From: Saccharina japonica
Lineage: Eukaryota; Sar; Phaeophyceae; Laminariales; Laminariaceae
Assembly (NCBI GenBank): GCA_008828725.1
Contig: MEHQ01002929.1
Span: 1-64,000 of the forward strand
Length of the DNA stretch: 64,000 bases
Direction: 5' to 3'
Shown here: positions 1 through 11,530 of the stretch, in pieces
Layout of the letters: each line of letters begins with the position of its first letter
How positions within the stretch are numbered: the stretch's first letter is position 1
The notes under the pieces: generated by a model
What the model was told of the DNA's origin: nothing
The model's input: only the letters and a program-made list of their open reading frames with translations
The model's database searches: none
Made by a program: the position numbers and the translations under genes

Positions 1-154
1 CGTCAACTTTCGTCGGATTTTGCTTACCCACGCTATAATATGCGCTCTCGACAGTCGGTGTCATTTGAGAATAAAAACCTCCATGGGGAGAATCGAACCC
101 TCGACATCCGGCCCTACAGGCTTCGTGGCTACCAGTTAGACCACCGGGGCGACC
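1..154 (-). repeat. SINE, type-1 tRNA-like head, cut by window edge
   Basis: Read on the minus strand, this is the 5' head of the commonest SINE in the window: an A box (TGGTCTAACTGG), then a B box (GGGTTCGATTCTCC), then a linker containing 'CAAATGACACCGACTGTCG'. The same head occurs at 14.6, 41.2, 44.7 and 49.0 kb. The tail lies beyond the left edge. Confidence 0.85.
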
Positions 155-163
155 GGCTCAAGT

Positions 164-960
164 GAATCTCCCGAAGGGATCAAATGCGCGATTTCTGGTA
201 TTTATAGCTGGACGGGCGCAGACCTCGGTCGAAATTCGATATTCTTGATGCGCGGCACGAGAGGCGCACACTTATCAAATAAAGGCTCGGTAAATAAACC
301 TCGTGGGTTGAAAGCGCAGGGATTCCCGAGGAGTATTTATACCCAAGCGAGAAAATGAAGCACCAGGAGTTCGGAAATAATCTGTTAATTATGCTCGGAG
401 CGCATATTCCATATTCCCCGTGCGCGGCGACCTGACGTTTACGTACGGAGTACGAGTATATATATATATATGAGGACTGCCCTTTGAATGGTACTTACTA
501 CGGTAACCGCTTGGTTGCAATTCCCAAGCGTCCTTCATATTTCCGTCCAGAGTGCTACAGAGTGCTACTCGTACGATGAGAGAGAGAGGAGGGTGTTGCT
601 GGGTCTTTTTGTTTTCTCACCTATATATTCAAATGACATTTGTTTCCAAAAGATCGTTACGACGTACTACTGTTGTAGGGATGTATGTATGTACTGTATG
701 TACACGAACATGCCAATCAGCATACTTCTGTTAGTCGTTTTAGCTGTTCGCTTCTTGATTAAACAGTCTTTCATGACCGCCCAGCTTATTAACAACGCAA
801 GACCCTGTAGGTTAACACGCGCGCGCGGGGCTATTGGAGCAAAGCACGGAAAACACCCCCCTGCTCGTTGAGCTGGCCACATGGACGGTGATTGTGTGTC
901 GCCGTGGAAAAGCTCCCGCTTGGAATATAGTCCACTTCCACAGGTAGTGCGTGAAAACAC
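164..960. other. no gene recognised
   Basis: Holds a short (TA)n run near 457-470. A 127-codon open frame starts at 488 but has no motif, no third-position bias and overlaps an equally open frame on the other strand. Confidence 0.5.
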
Positions 961-970
961 GACTAAACCT

Positions 971-1141
971 CATAGCCACGACATCTACCTAATCTTGCCA
1001 GAACCAGATACTGCGAGTCGTTAACATACCTCGACATACACCTATTTATATTAACAATCTTGCCAAAAACAGATACTGCGCATACCACGACAGCTACCTA
1101 ATCTTCCCAAAAAACAGACACTACGAGTAGTATACATACCA
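971..1141. repeat. imperfect tandem repeat, about 65-70 bp unit
   Basis: Three diverged units share the order 'CTACCTAATCTTGCCA', an A-rich run, 'CAGATACTGCG' and 'CATACC'. The last unit runs into two overlapping TACCWGGTA palindromes. Confidence 0.7.
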
Positions 1142-2236
1142 GGTACCTGGTATGCGAACCTGGTATGCGATAACGTTTGAGTTACTCATGGTGAATCCCC
1201 TCCCGCCCACTACACCCCGCCTGTACCTTTCTATTTGTAGTGAACGTGCTCTGGCGACTAAGTTCGCGCGTTATCAATCCGGTTGTGTGTGCCCCGAAGG
1301 GAATGTAGTATACAGCAAAACAACATTTCTGTAGCTAAGCATACCAGGTATATCCCATCAACGAACGGCTTCGATAGACTATTCAGATACCACAGGCTGA
1401 CTTCTCCTTTGTCTCGCCTGCCTGCACCGCTGCTCGTTTTCGATACTTAAGATACGCGTATGATATGTATATGTATGTGTTATATGACTGGGTGAGACAC
1501 AAAATATCCCCTTGCAGGTTTGTCTAATAAGCGTCCTTGGTGTTGCTCACTTTCCGTAGAATCAAGGGTAGAAGATGAGCAGCTTTTATTAATCCCCGAG
1601 CCAGATGATATCTACCCCGCGACGGGCTTCAAGTATGCCCCTCAGATCTTATAAATACCCCGAATACGAATGCCATCCACGTTATACGAAAACGGACGAA
1701 TTGCCTATACAGAGGTAATTACCGGCCTTCCTATCCCATACCATTACATATGTATGTACATTCTTCGTGTGATGGAGGAGCCACAATGTGTTCCTTCAGT
1801 GTATAGAACGTGAACTACGTACGTACGTACCTGGTAGATTTTTTGTGTGACGGGGGTAGATTCACGACGTATTTGCAGCAGGGGGGGGTACCATATCCAG
1901 GATAATACTGGTCGCGATGCGATAATGGCACTGTCTGGTGACAATATATAGCAGATATGTAGGCCTATGTAATACATCGCAGGGGTACTGCTGTGCAATG
2001 TGACCGATGATTCGGTTAACATTTTCAACCGGAATATTTTCACTGTTCACAAAGGTATAATCCCACCAGTACGCGTTCTGCCTCGGTTCTTGTCGTGTGG
2101 GTGTGGCATACTACATGCGCTCTGTCCATTGCTGCCTTTTACCACTAGTGACTTACTATTACGATCTATTAGTATAGAGCTCCTCAAGTGAGCAGCCACA
2201 TAAAAACTGAGGTGCACCCCTATATTACTGTATGTA
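1142..2236. other. spacer with TACCWGGTA palindromes
   Basis: Contains TACCAGGTA/TACCTGGTA at about 1144, 1342 and 1828 and a G8 tract near 1880. Open frames are short and mutually overlapping. No gene seen. Confidence 0.5.
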
Positions 2237-2238
2237 TA

Positions 2239-2352
2239 TTACGGGGGGTCATAGTCAATAGGACTACAGGTAAATACCGCTTGTAAAAATAGGTAAATAT
2301 ATAGTTTTTTGTTTATACCATATAAGTCCTATTTTTCTATGGGTCCCCGGAA
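2239..2352. mobile_element. MITE family 1, degenerate copy
   Basis: The left end TTACGGGGGGTCATAG and right end TATGGGTCCCCGG are a diverged inverted pair of the family best seen at 6587-6701. A TA dinucleotide precedes the left end; the right TA is lost. Confidence 0.7.
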
Positions 2353-3768
2353 AAGTAACATTTTTGCTTAACGTTTTAATATGCCAATCAATGGTAAAAA
2401 CAGACGACGGGAAATAGGCAGACGAGAGAGACTGACGAAGTGGACGCAGGCATCGTCGATAAGCTCAGCGAATCACACGCTCGACGGCTACATATAGCAT
2501 ACGGGCCGTTGTACTGACCGGTCCAAAACAATGTACCTTTCGATACTTTCTCGTGGGCCGTTGGTGGAGCCGTTGTCGACATTGATACGTGCTCGTGGTC
2601 AATAAACCACACTGTGCTATTTGCCAACGCCCCGGCGAAATATCTCGCAAAGTGTCCCGCTGTGCTACTTACTAAATCCAAACCACTGAACAATTAGCCA
2701 ACGCGCTATCGACCTCCAGGCACCAGCCTTTCGAGGAGTGGATGGACCGCGTAGTTTAAGTGTTGTACGCCGTATGCATGCACCAATTAAACGTAGTATA
2801 CCGTTGGTTGAAGGATACCCCATGCTGGTGAGCATCGAACAGATCGGCTGCGTATCGCGCCTGTAATACATACGGGTTTTCACCGACCAACAACGGTAGT
2901 AGCAAAGCACCTGTCGTTAACACGACCACTCGATGGAAGTGACACAGTCAATTTTTCTGTTACACCATTAAAACACTTTCAACGTCATTCAGGTAACACA
3001 GCGACTACTACTTTTTGCCAATATATTTTATTGGCTTGTCTATACTATTTTGTTTCGACGTTTACAACTCTGGATATTGGATATCACGAGGGGACCATAG
3101 TAGCCAGGACTCATCACACACGCGAAAACCTATATACCATAGAATCTTTACAAAGCATGTTTTGTCTTGATTAACATGTTCCTCCAAAATAGATGTTCAT
3201 GTAGTTCTCAAGGCGGCGTTACGGCAACTCCACGAAGAACCACCCCGGACGATAATATGCCCCTTGAGCAGTTGTTGATGATACTCCAGCGATCCCAGAC
3301 AACCCTTATGACTTCGTGTTTTGTTTCGCTGGGGTCCACGCGCCCTCAGAACTGGAAAATTCCGTCAAATTTGTCGTCGAAGTTGGTGGCCAACTTCCTC
3401 GTCATCTGTTGCCCGTTCTTGGAAAGCACGGCGTAGCTGCTTTTGTAATACACCGCGTTGCCGCCATATTCGTTATGTCGGCCGGCCCAGCCTGCCTGTC
3501 CAACACGGACAACATGTCTGGGCCTTGTACCTGAGCCTATCGTGGAGGATAGAGATCGGCGCCCCCCCTGGGATTTCCTACGACTACAGCTGTATGTCCA
3601 TACCGCTAATAGTTCAAGAACTACGCATTAGCTGATACCTGAAAGTTAATATGTGTAACCTGTTATTAATAGGACAGCGCGCACCCTGATGCGAGACGCA
3701 CAAAAACGCGAAACGCCCCTCCCGCGTGTGGCCTACCACGATTCGTTTTTTCAAACACCGATGACGCA
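2353..3768. other. spacer; unresolved GC-richer patch
   Basis: The stretch 3220-3530 is GC-richer and open in several frames of both strands, but I find neither a clear ATG context nor paired splice sites, and the translations match no family I know. Confidence 0.4.
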
Positions 3769-4026
3769 TGCTACGGTAGAGGTGCACCATGTTTTTGCCT
3801 CATAAGGGTGGTCACCTGAGGAGCTCTATACCTGCATTAGCCTGCACACCGATTTTGGAGGGAAATAAAGTGCGACCCGATGAAAAACCCCGCGGCCTAA
3901 CGTAAAAAAACGAAACGTAGTACAGCGCGAGAACGAACATTCCGACGAATTTGGGTTAAGGAGCCTTTAATAGATCGTTCAGAACACATTTCAGCCAAAA
4001 AAAGGTATACCTCTACCTCTATCGTA
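3769..4026. mobile_element. MITE family 3
   Basis: Starts TGCTACGGTAGAGGTGCACC and ends with the diverged inverse ACCTCTACCTCTATCGTA. Its interior shares 'GATTTTGGAGG', 'GACGAATTTGGGTTAAGGAG' and 'GATCGTTCAGAA' with the element at 18276-18515, so both are copies of one non-autonomous family of about 250 bp. Confidence 0.75.
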
Positions 4027-4219
4027 CCTTTCACGTCGCACATGGTATCGTTGCCTTGGACTTTGCCACGAAGGATCCACCTATTTTTCACGCCGTTACA
4101 CACGCCATGCGTTTCCCGCACGGTTGGTTCTGTTGTGTTGACACCGACCGACAGGGTTTCCTAGCGAGATGCGCGGCATGCACAAAAAAGTTAAAAATCG
4201 AGGGTACCCTTCTTCACTA

Positions 4220-4324
4220 TTACGGAGGACCATAGTAAATAGGACCAAATATTGTGAGTAAAGATAGGCAACTGTATAGGTTTTTGTATGCAACGTGGGT
4301 CTTATTTACTATGCTCCTCCGTAA
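4220..4324. mobile_element. MITE family 1 (TA target duplication)
   Basis: 105 bp with inverted ends TTACGGAGGACCATAGTAAA and TTTACTATGCTCCTCCGTAA, flanked by TA on both sides (4218-4219 and 4325-4326). Short TIR elements with TA duplications are usually mobilised by Tc1/mariner transposases; that link is inference. No coding capacity. Confidence 0.9.
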
Positions 4325-4609
4325 TAATAAGGAGACAGTCAGTGCTCGGACCCTCCGCCTAACCGATACTAGAGGGGGCGTCGTGACTACGGGCAAACCG
4401 TGGCAAGAGCAACCAGGTACTAACGTTCAGCATTGTTCTTTAGCCCAGCAATATGGCCGCCACTGGTGAACGTCCACCTGTGGGTACGATTAAAGCCATT
4501 GGTCTACGTGTCCACCGACCATGCATGACAAGCCGTGTGCACACGAATCAGCGTAAGATATTTTGTTCTCTCAGGTATTATTTCACACCAGAGTTGTTGG
4601 AGCCTGTCC

Positions 4610-4815
4610 ATTTTTTTTTCTTTCTTTCTTTCTTTCCATCCCATTTATTGTCTTTGCCTTTTCTTTCTCTACTCTGCTCCCTAGTCGTGACTCAGATCCG
4701 GGGTCACAATTTAGGCGCTTCTCTCTCCCCCCCACTACGTACAGTTCGTGCCTTGATTTTTTTGTCGCGAGAATATTTCATCAGCCCTTTCTTTCGCTCG
4801 TCGACTCGCATCATC
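4610..4815 (-). repeat. SINE tail, 5'-truncated
   Basis: On the minus strand the tail module reads GTCGACGA ... CCCCGGATCTGAGTCACGAC ... GATGGAAAG with A-rich 3' end. The tRNA-like head is missing. Confidence 0.8.
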
Positions 4816-5919
4816 TGACCACGAAATAAATTCAGCAGATTCCGGGTGGTGAGTTCATGCGATAACAACCAAAATGGCCACAACACGATGCTAATAACAT
4901 ACCTGATAATATTTTACCCATCCATCCATCGGAGTGGCTATAACACCACACTTACCAGGTACCGGTATATGATAATCATGCGCCTCTGATACGTTTTCAC
5001 TCTCGATTATTTATTTTAGAGTTATGATGCCTCGGAATTACCATTTTTCCTTCCCCCCCTTGGGCAGGTAATGGAGTGAACGACGACGAGCTTCTCGGGA
5101 TCGCGGGCAACGAATCGAACGTTTTCAGTGTCAGCAACTTCGACACACTCGACGGTAAGCAATGCAACACGTAACCCCGAATTATTTCGTAGTGTATTTT
5201 TTATCCGCCAATTAAACGATAGGTACCAGAATAGGTACCAGGTAAGTACCAGGTATTTAAAAAAATAGAAAAAAACACAGCTGTGAGATCGAGGATTTGG
5301 TCGAAACACATCTTTGCTACGCCTATTATAGCTGGGTGTAATACTTCGATCGCGCGTACTTACGGGTTTTCTATGTCCTCACACAGTGTGTACATCCCGT
5401 ATGCAGTATGAGGGGGACACAATCTGAGGCTGTAGAACTCAGGAAGCGTGTGCCTATTTGTGGGGGGAAACATAATATAAATAAATGAAATAGAAGGTAT
5501 TGCAGTAGATCAGTAATATATTGTGTAGGGGTAGCGCTGGATGAAACTACTTCATTAATGACTTGAGCTATATACTGCCTGTACGTGCGAAGTATTAAGT
5601 TTAAAATGAGTGTGGATTAATAAATTTGGACAAAAGAGGGACCATACGATAGGTGAGGGTAGCAGTGGGCGAAAGTTAGTGAAATAACTCCTGGCGCATC
5701 TTTGCCTTACAGGTAGGTGTAGCACCCCTTTTTTTGTCTGAGGTTATGACCATTACCTGCTTATAGTGTACTTCGAAGTAGGATCTCCATACGAGTACCT
5801 CACCCAAAAATCGTTTTTTTTTTTTTTTAAATTGACAAAAACGAAAAGCGCAACACGACGATCAATCCCAAAGCCTAGGTGTATCACGAATGAATGGATA
5901 CTCTTGTTGAACAGTACCT
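4816..5919. other. spacer, no gene recognised
   Basis: Includes three TACCAGGTA palindromes (4953, 5236, 5247) and a long T tract near 5815-5828. Nothing else stands out. Confidence 0.5.
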
Positions 5920-5979
5920 GGTACTGCAACTGGTACTGCAACTGGTAGTGCAACTGGTACTGCAACTGGTAGTGCAACT
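5920..5979. repeat. 12-bp minisatellite, five units
   Basis: Five uninterrupted units of GGTASTGCAACT, preceded directly by TACCTGGTA, from which the array could have grown. Confidence 0.9.
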
Positions 5980-6019
5980 GTAGCGATATTACAACGATGA
6001 TAGTGGGTGAGGGAGCATA

Positions 6020-6310
6020 GTATTAGTCGTACTGATAGACATACTAATATTGTCATACTACTGCTGTAGTAGTCGTACTGATAGTTATACTAATAGTCAT
6101 ACTATAAGCCATACTAATAGTCATACTAACAGTCATACTATTAAGAATAGTCATACTAATAGTCATACTAACAGTCATACCAATACTGATACTACTGTAA
6201 CACTTATACTAATAGTTGCACTAATGCTGATACTATTAATAGTAGTGACACTAGTAGTCAGACTATTAATAACAGCCGTACTAATAGTCATACTAATAGT
6301 TGCACTAAAA
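6020..6310. repeat. 12-bp minisatellite, AATAGTCATACT type
   Basis: Degenerate array of AATAGTCATACT with AACAGTCATACT and CTAATAGTTGCA variants. More units occur at about 6520-6560. The period is a multiple of three, so long frames stay open without coding meaning. Confidence 0.85.
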
Positions 6311-6586
6311 GGCACGAGTACGTGTCACTTTTCCAGATTTGATTGGCGAAACGTCGGATAAAAGTCGGTAAAGCCATTCAGAACAGGGACTGCATTAAAT
6401 ATTGGTATACGTTTTGTCAAGTATATTCGGGTAGTATTGATAGGTACACGTATGTGAATGGTATGATTGAAATAAAATCTGCACACTGTCAGATGGCAAA
6501 TGGAATATTAATTATGCAATAGTCATACTAATAGTCATACTAATACAAATAGTCATACCAACGGGCAGTCATACGAAGTATTAATA

Positions 6587-6701
6587 TTACGGGGGACCAT
6601 AATAAATAGGACCAAATATTGTATATAAAAATAGGTTAATATAAAGGTTTTTGTCTGTACCGTAGGTTCTATTTACTAGTATTTACTATGGTGTCCCGTA
6701 A
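6587..6701. mobile_element. MITE family 1, best copy
   Basis: 115 bp. Left end TTACGGGGGACCATAATAAA, right end TTTACTATGGTGTCCCGTAA, flanked by TA at 6585-6586 and 6702-6703. The interior is AT-rich ('AAATATTGTATATAAAAATA') and non-coding. It sits inside the AGTCATACTAAT minisatellite. Confidence 0.92.
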
Positions 6702-6770
6702 TAGTCAGTCATACAAAAATGGCCATACCGGGACGGAGCACGTCGGGTTTTCACCGACCAGACAGACGTT

Positions 6771-6965
6771 GCTTGCGCCAAGCGCGAAGCGAGCGCCGTG
6801 AGGTGTTTGGTGAGTCGCCCGAAGTTTGAGCTTCAGCCTGTCAAGGACCCCTTATGAGGCGGGTTTCGCTTGCGCCGAGCGCGAAGCGAGCGCCGTGAGG
6901 TGCTCGGCGAGTCGCAAGCAAGTGTAAGGTGCACCTTGCCAAGGACCACTTGTGCGGCGGGCCTT
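6771..6965. repeat. two tandem 97-bp GC-rich units, foldable
   Basis: Units 6771-6867 and 6868-6965. Each has GCTTGCGCC, then AGCGCGAAGCGAGCGCCGTG, then a segment ending in GAGTCGC, and later CAAGGACC and GGCGGG. In the second copy GCTTGCG (6868) can pair with CGCAAGC (6913), and CCGAGC (6875) with GCTCGG (6902). In the first copy the inner pair is CCAAGC/GTTTGG, so the changes match on both sides. A structured RNA or a hairpin-forming DNA repeat would both fit. Confidence 0.7.
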
Positions 6966-7386
6966 GGCACCTTGTGGGCACATTCTTGCAGGTGGAGGCG
7001 GGGAGGGGGTATATCTACGAAGGGAATCAACGGTTGTAATGTACGATTGTGTGTCGTACCTCACCACAAACATCCCACTATGATACTTAGCACAACCAAC
7101 TGCGGTACACACGAACTACAGGTGGTGTCGTATCTCGTTAGGAAACCCTGTGATATAGGAATACACGCCTTGCGCCCCTCATCTACACCAAATCCAATAC
7201 CATAAACTATTGCCATGACTCAGTGTATGTACCGTACCAACACAAACAAATCCCCGTCACGACAAGACGGCAAACTCGACTTCTTTATAAGCTGGCACCT
7301 ACCTCACGACGACGCAATAATAACAATGCCCGGGCCACCCCCCACTGTTGCTGTATGTTGTCCGCGTCTCACCGCTCGCTCTCCAG

Positions 7387-7967
7387 CTGCCTTATCGGAC
7401 GTGGTCGCGTCAAGCGGAGACTCCACCATCAACTGCCCATCCACGGGAGTCAACCTGACGATCGAGTTTAACGTGACCGTCGTTGCCGCCGACCCGGGAG
7501 CCATCGACGGAAACACCGTAACTTTCAACGTAGACGACCTTGAGGCCATGCCGACGGACTTCGCGATCGTCCTGGACCTGTGCGACGCCGAGGAAGGTGA
7601 CGCCGTCGTCCTCTCCGCGAACTACACGGACGACCAGGGCAACGACCCCGACTTGTCCGCCTTGACCAGCCTCGTGGTGGACGCCGTTGTCCCCCCTACG
7701 CCATCACCCGGGGGCACTCCTTCGCCAACACCCATCATTACCCCTTCGCCTACAATGATGGGCGACACCCCTGCGCCTGCGAGCCCTACAATGGTCCTTC
7801 CTACGCCTGCGGCTCCCACTCCCGGGCCTACGGCAATGGAGACACCAGCACCCTCGCCGATCATTCCCGTGGACCCTACTCCTGCCCCCTCACCGGCACC
7901 CACCGGTGATATGCCCTCGGTGAGTCCCACATCGGTGCCGACAATGTTCTCCCTGCCGATTCCCTAG
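7387..7967 (+). CDS. 3' exon of secreted-type protein with Pro/Thr/Ser tail
   Basis: The open frame shows strong third-position C/G bias, unlike its surroundings. A polypyrimidine stretch ending CTCTCCAG at 7386 is a plausible splice acceptor; alternatively translation starts at the ATG at 7326. The first part holds paired cysteines and N-glycosylation sequons (NLT, NVT, NYT) in a beta-rich stretch. From about residue 95 the chain becomes Pro/Thr/Ser-rich (PTPSP, SPTP and APTP motifs), typical of cell-wall or extracellular proteins of algae and other protists. I do not recognise the globular part. The frame stops at 7965-7967 with no membrane anchor. A perfect GTGAGT donor lies at 7921, so the last 15 codons may be intron (see 8244). 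Upstream exons and a signal peptide were not found. Confidence 0.6.
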
Positions 7968-8015
7968 GCTAGCTGAACCGACCAGAACAAGGCTACGGAA
8001 GGAGGAGGGGGGGAT

Positions 8016-8043
8016 CAGGGTCAGGGTCAGCGTCAGGGTCAGG
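8016..8043. repeat. short GGGTCA hexamer run
   Basis: Four to five units of the hexamer (one GCGTCA) just downstream of the PTS-rich exon. Confidence 0.8.
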
Positions 8044-8243
8044 CACACTTACGGCCTCTTCTTTTCTTCGTCTCAGACCCACGCGCTTTGCTCGTGAGTG
8101 ATCCGAGCCTCTTTCTTCATGAGTCCTTCTTCGGAGTTACGATATGCCCTGCGATGGAACTGTTAGACACGCCTGCTCGGGACAAAATATCATAGTTTGA
8201 GACCGTTACTGAGCAAGATTAAAAGGCAGAACCACTCGCGCAG

Positions 8244-8348
8244 GTCGATTACACCCGAGGAGGGGGAACATGGGGATACCCACCCGCCTACCGTGCCGCC
8301 TTGGTCAGAAACGCCTTCGAAGGGCAGTGTAGACCTATATACTATTAG
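8244..8348 (+). CDS. possible terminal exon after 7387-7920
   Basis: An acceptor CTCGCGCAG ends at 8243. If the GTGAGT donor at 7921 is used, the intron is 323 nt and the phase is kept (0/0), adding about 34 residues rich in Gly, Tyr and Arg (VDYTRGGGTWGYPPAYRAAL and onward) before TAG. A second frame here, Pro-rich and open to about 8396, is equally plausible by composition. Transcript data would decide. Confidence 0.25.
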   Translation, partial: VDYTRGGGTWGYPPAYRAALVRNAFEGQCRPIYY

Positions 8349-8349
8349 G

Positions 8350-9211
8350 GAAATTTCGAGCGAGAAAGGTGTGAATGGAGGCCATGATACTAGATGAAGG
8401 TGTCGGTTATCTTGGGCCGAAGCTTGGCGAACAGCGACAAATGCTTGGCGAAGGGTTATCAAATGTTACGGGGAGGGTGGTGGGGGATGTCATCACTGCA
8501 GAATAGGTCATATATCATACCAGGGTATACATGTTTGGCCGGAAAGTGGTTACGTATACGCTGCATGACACGTCGGTGGGTAGGCTTGGGAGTGTTTAGC
8601 ACACACACGAACCCTAAGCACGTTGCCCGCCGGCACTGATACTGATACAATAGCACGCGGCTGTGAACTCCGGTACATGTTTCTCTCTCTTCACCAACCT
8701 TTCTAGGGCATGGGATAACCTAGACATACATACCTTGTTGTGATACTGTTATCAGTACGTATTGAGAGGCATAGCTGTGTTGGCGTAGTTTCGGCAGGAG
8801 TCCTCAACGGGTATACATCAACTTGTGATACGTGGGATGGGACTACACATATACAGTACGTATGGGATGGAATCGGAAAAACAACTCGCCTTCGTAGCAC
8901 GGGATGGTATGATAGCATTTAGTTTTTTTTAACGGTAAGGATACCGGCTTTCCGTGGCAGGGTACGAGTAGTGGAGTCGGTTGGGGGTACGGGTTGCAGG
9001 TGGCACAGTTCTACTACACCCTTTGTCAGGGGTGGTAAATGTACTCTACGGTACAGCTTGGGTGGGGGGCGGTCTCAACGGCATATATGGGCCTGGCCGG
9101 GGAACTGTCTCCGGGGGCGGTCTATACACATTTCCCTCAGTCGGACAGATATCCGATCCTCACCACATGGTCTATCAATAGGTATTCCAAGGAAGAAACA
9201 TTCCTGATTTT
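8350..9211. other. no gene recognised
   Basis: Only short overlapping frames. G-rich stretches occur near 8470-8485 and 9060-9120. Confidence 0.4.
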
Positions 9212-9326
9212 GTATGATCTGTATGATCTGTATGATCTGTATGATCTAGCTCATGTTGCCGGGTGGGAGCCGTATGATCTGCATGATCTGCATGATCTGC
9301 ATGACCTGCATGATCTGCATGGTCTA
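9212..9326. repeat. 9-bp minisatellites in two blocks
   Basis: Block one (9212-9247) is four copies of GTATGATCT. Block two (9272-9326) is about six copies of GCATGATCT. They are separated by 25 bp. In one frame they read as YDL/HDL tripeptides, a by-product of the period. Confidence 0.9.
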
Positions 9327-10188
9327 CGGTAAGTAGTAGCACATGGTCACTGGGTTGCATCTGTACCATTTACAGATCCTGCACAACGTCTGGTAACGGC
9401 AGATTAAGGATATCCTACAAAAGATCGCGATTCGTCCGATGGGTGAAATATTTCGTGTGTGCCTTTCTCAATGGCGAATCAAAATTCTTGACGGCAATAC
9501 GGGTAGTTCCGTACGCACGTGATGTGTCTGCTGCGCAGACTATACTAAACGCGTGAATTGATGGCAAGGGCAAACAAAAAGCTGGCTACAGAGGGCCTGC
9601 GACGTGTCGAGCGCCTCTACTGTAGGTACAGTCGCACCTTCCAGCAAAGTTGGGTTCTAGTGCGATCGTTTAGCGAAACAGCGGTGACGAATGCTATGAT
9701 AGTGTCCGTTGCTGTGGTTTACGCACGCTCTCATTTCTCGCGCACGCGCTATGCACCTTGATTCGACCATACCATCCACGCTCCGGGCTGGAGGCCCACC
9801 AACTGGGCCTTATTCCTGGTTTGTGCTCGGCTGCAGTCCGCGTAGAGACCCGCCTACTGCGAAAGGTGTTACCTACTGACCTACGAGGCGTGTCACGATA
9901 GGGGTGTCACTTTTTGGCCGAACGGTTCCAGACTGACGGGGATCCCTCAATAAAAAAAACTACCCAATATCATCGTGTTTTTGGTAATATTTTCAACATT
10001 TCTCGTGGCGTGCCTTCTTGTTGTACGTACGTAGCCCATGCCATTGTTTATGGGGTTGCTCTTTCATGTTTTCTCAAACTTAGGTTTTAGGTTTTAGACG
10101 GTGATGTACTGCAGATAGCACTTCAATTGAGGAGCCTCATAATGCCTACAGAGTACCATGTGCAACCCGTCTTTTTTGTGGTACAGTG
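9327..10188. other. spacer with one small basic ATG frame
   Basis: An ATG frame at 9561-9761 begins MARANKKLATEGLRRVERLY. It is basic and could be a first exon, but a single weak signal is not enough to call it. Confidence 0.3.
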
Positions 10189-10363
10189 CAGGACACCTAC
10201 CATACGAAACAGGAAGGCTAACCCAGAGGCTGGATTTATTATTTGAGGGAGGATGCTTTCTACGCTATAACTGCAAGATAACGAGTCTCGACTTTCTTAT
10301 TTTCCTCTAAATCTCAGCCTAGATTTCTTACTATTAATAGCCTGTATCTTGTTAGGTGTTCTG
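10189..10363. mobile_element. MITE family 2
   Basis: Starts CAGGACACCTACCATACGAA and ends TAGGTGTTCTG, the inverse of the start. The interior has 'GGATTTATTATTTGAGGGAG' and 'AAGATAACGAGTC', shared with copies at 13.9, 23.8, 56.7, 57.3 and 60.7 kb. Confidence 0.85.
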
Positions 10364-11129
10364 TACCATATGCGGTGAACATGCTACGGGTTCGTTTGCG
10401 GATGTCCAGGGGGTTTTATATGTGATGGGGTATATTCATGCGTCGAGGCATTATTATCCGAGACGATGTTCGGATGCTTCTGTGCTTGGTGGATGCTCCG
10501 CTGCTTGGAGCAGTCGATTATGGTAAATATACGACCCGGGCTCTGATGCAATGGCACGTACATGTGGGAGTGGTGCAGCCGGTCACAATCGTGGTGCGGC
10601 TAACCTGCTCTGTGGTTTATGTGTTGGCTCACCTGGTGTGTGTATCTGGTGGTGAACACTTATATCTACTACTGCTCTTCTCCCCGATTCATGGTGTAGC
10701 CTTGCTTGCCAACAATCGACGCGTTCGACAGCGGCGTATACACACATACTTTCTACCGTAGCATATGCGTCCTACCGGGACAAATACAATATTTCGATAT
10801 TTTTTTCCGACGACGCCATGTGTGAAGGGGTTGATTTAACCTCGGGAATGCAGGAATTTTGGTGCTGAGTGGCTACTCGTCCACTATTTACGGAGGATAT
10901 AAAGAACATACATGTCAAACAAGTAGTTCATGCAGTACTGTCTCGACTCCGTCTGAGGCGTAGAAAGCATACGAAACACACCCCGGGGAGAAAATAGGGC
11001 ACAGAAAAAACAGTGGTCTCGTGAGGACCCCAAGTGGACTTCTTGAGGCTCGACCCATTCTCCCATGTGTACTGCCTACCTGCTACGAGCTGATTCATGC
11101 ATATCACTCCAATTTTCGTCAGTCACGCG
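10364..11129. other. no gene recognised
   Basis: A 107-codon ATG frame (10438-10761) has one hydrophobic stretch but neither codon bias nor family resemblance. Confidence 0.35.
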
Positions 11130-11530
11130 CATCGCATGCAACGTAAAATCGAATGTCACATAGTTGGTATCATACTGACCACCATAAACAGCGGAAGAGG
11201 GTGAAATCGCCAGTTTTCGTTTTTTAGAACGTAGAACTGGCGCTACCGCCGAATATGTGGCCCGACCAATCACAGGTCTTCAAAGAGGTCAATATTCGTC
11301 AGGCGTTTTTTCCGTAGGAATACATTTTGTTTACATGTTTGTTTTTCTGAACGAGCTGCTTCCAGGTGGTCCAAGTCATGTTTATACAAAGTTTCACGCA
11401 AATATTCGAAGATCTGACTGCGTTTGATCAATATTAAGTATTTTTTACCGCCAAAAATCGATTGTGTGCTGAAACTATGAATAAGCAATTACGATGCGAT
11501 GCCGGGATTTGCAAGTTTTAAATATGCATA
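11130..11530. repeat. diverged dispersed repeat, partner at 22.34-22.72 kb
   Basis: Shares, in the same order, 'TTGGTATCAT', 'CAGCGGAAGAG', 'CCCGACCA', 'CACAGG', 'TTCCAGGT', 'TCGAAGA' and 'CTGACTGCGT' with 22340-22720. The spacing is similar, so an old common origin is likely. No terminal repeats seen. Confidence 0.6.
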
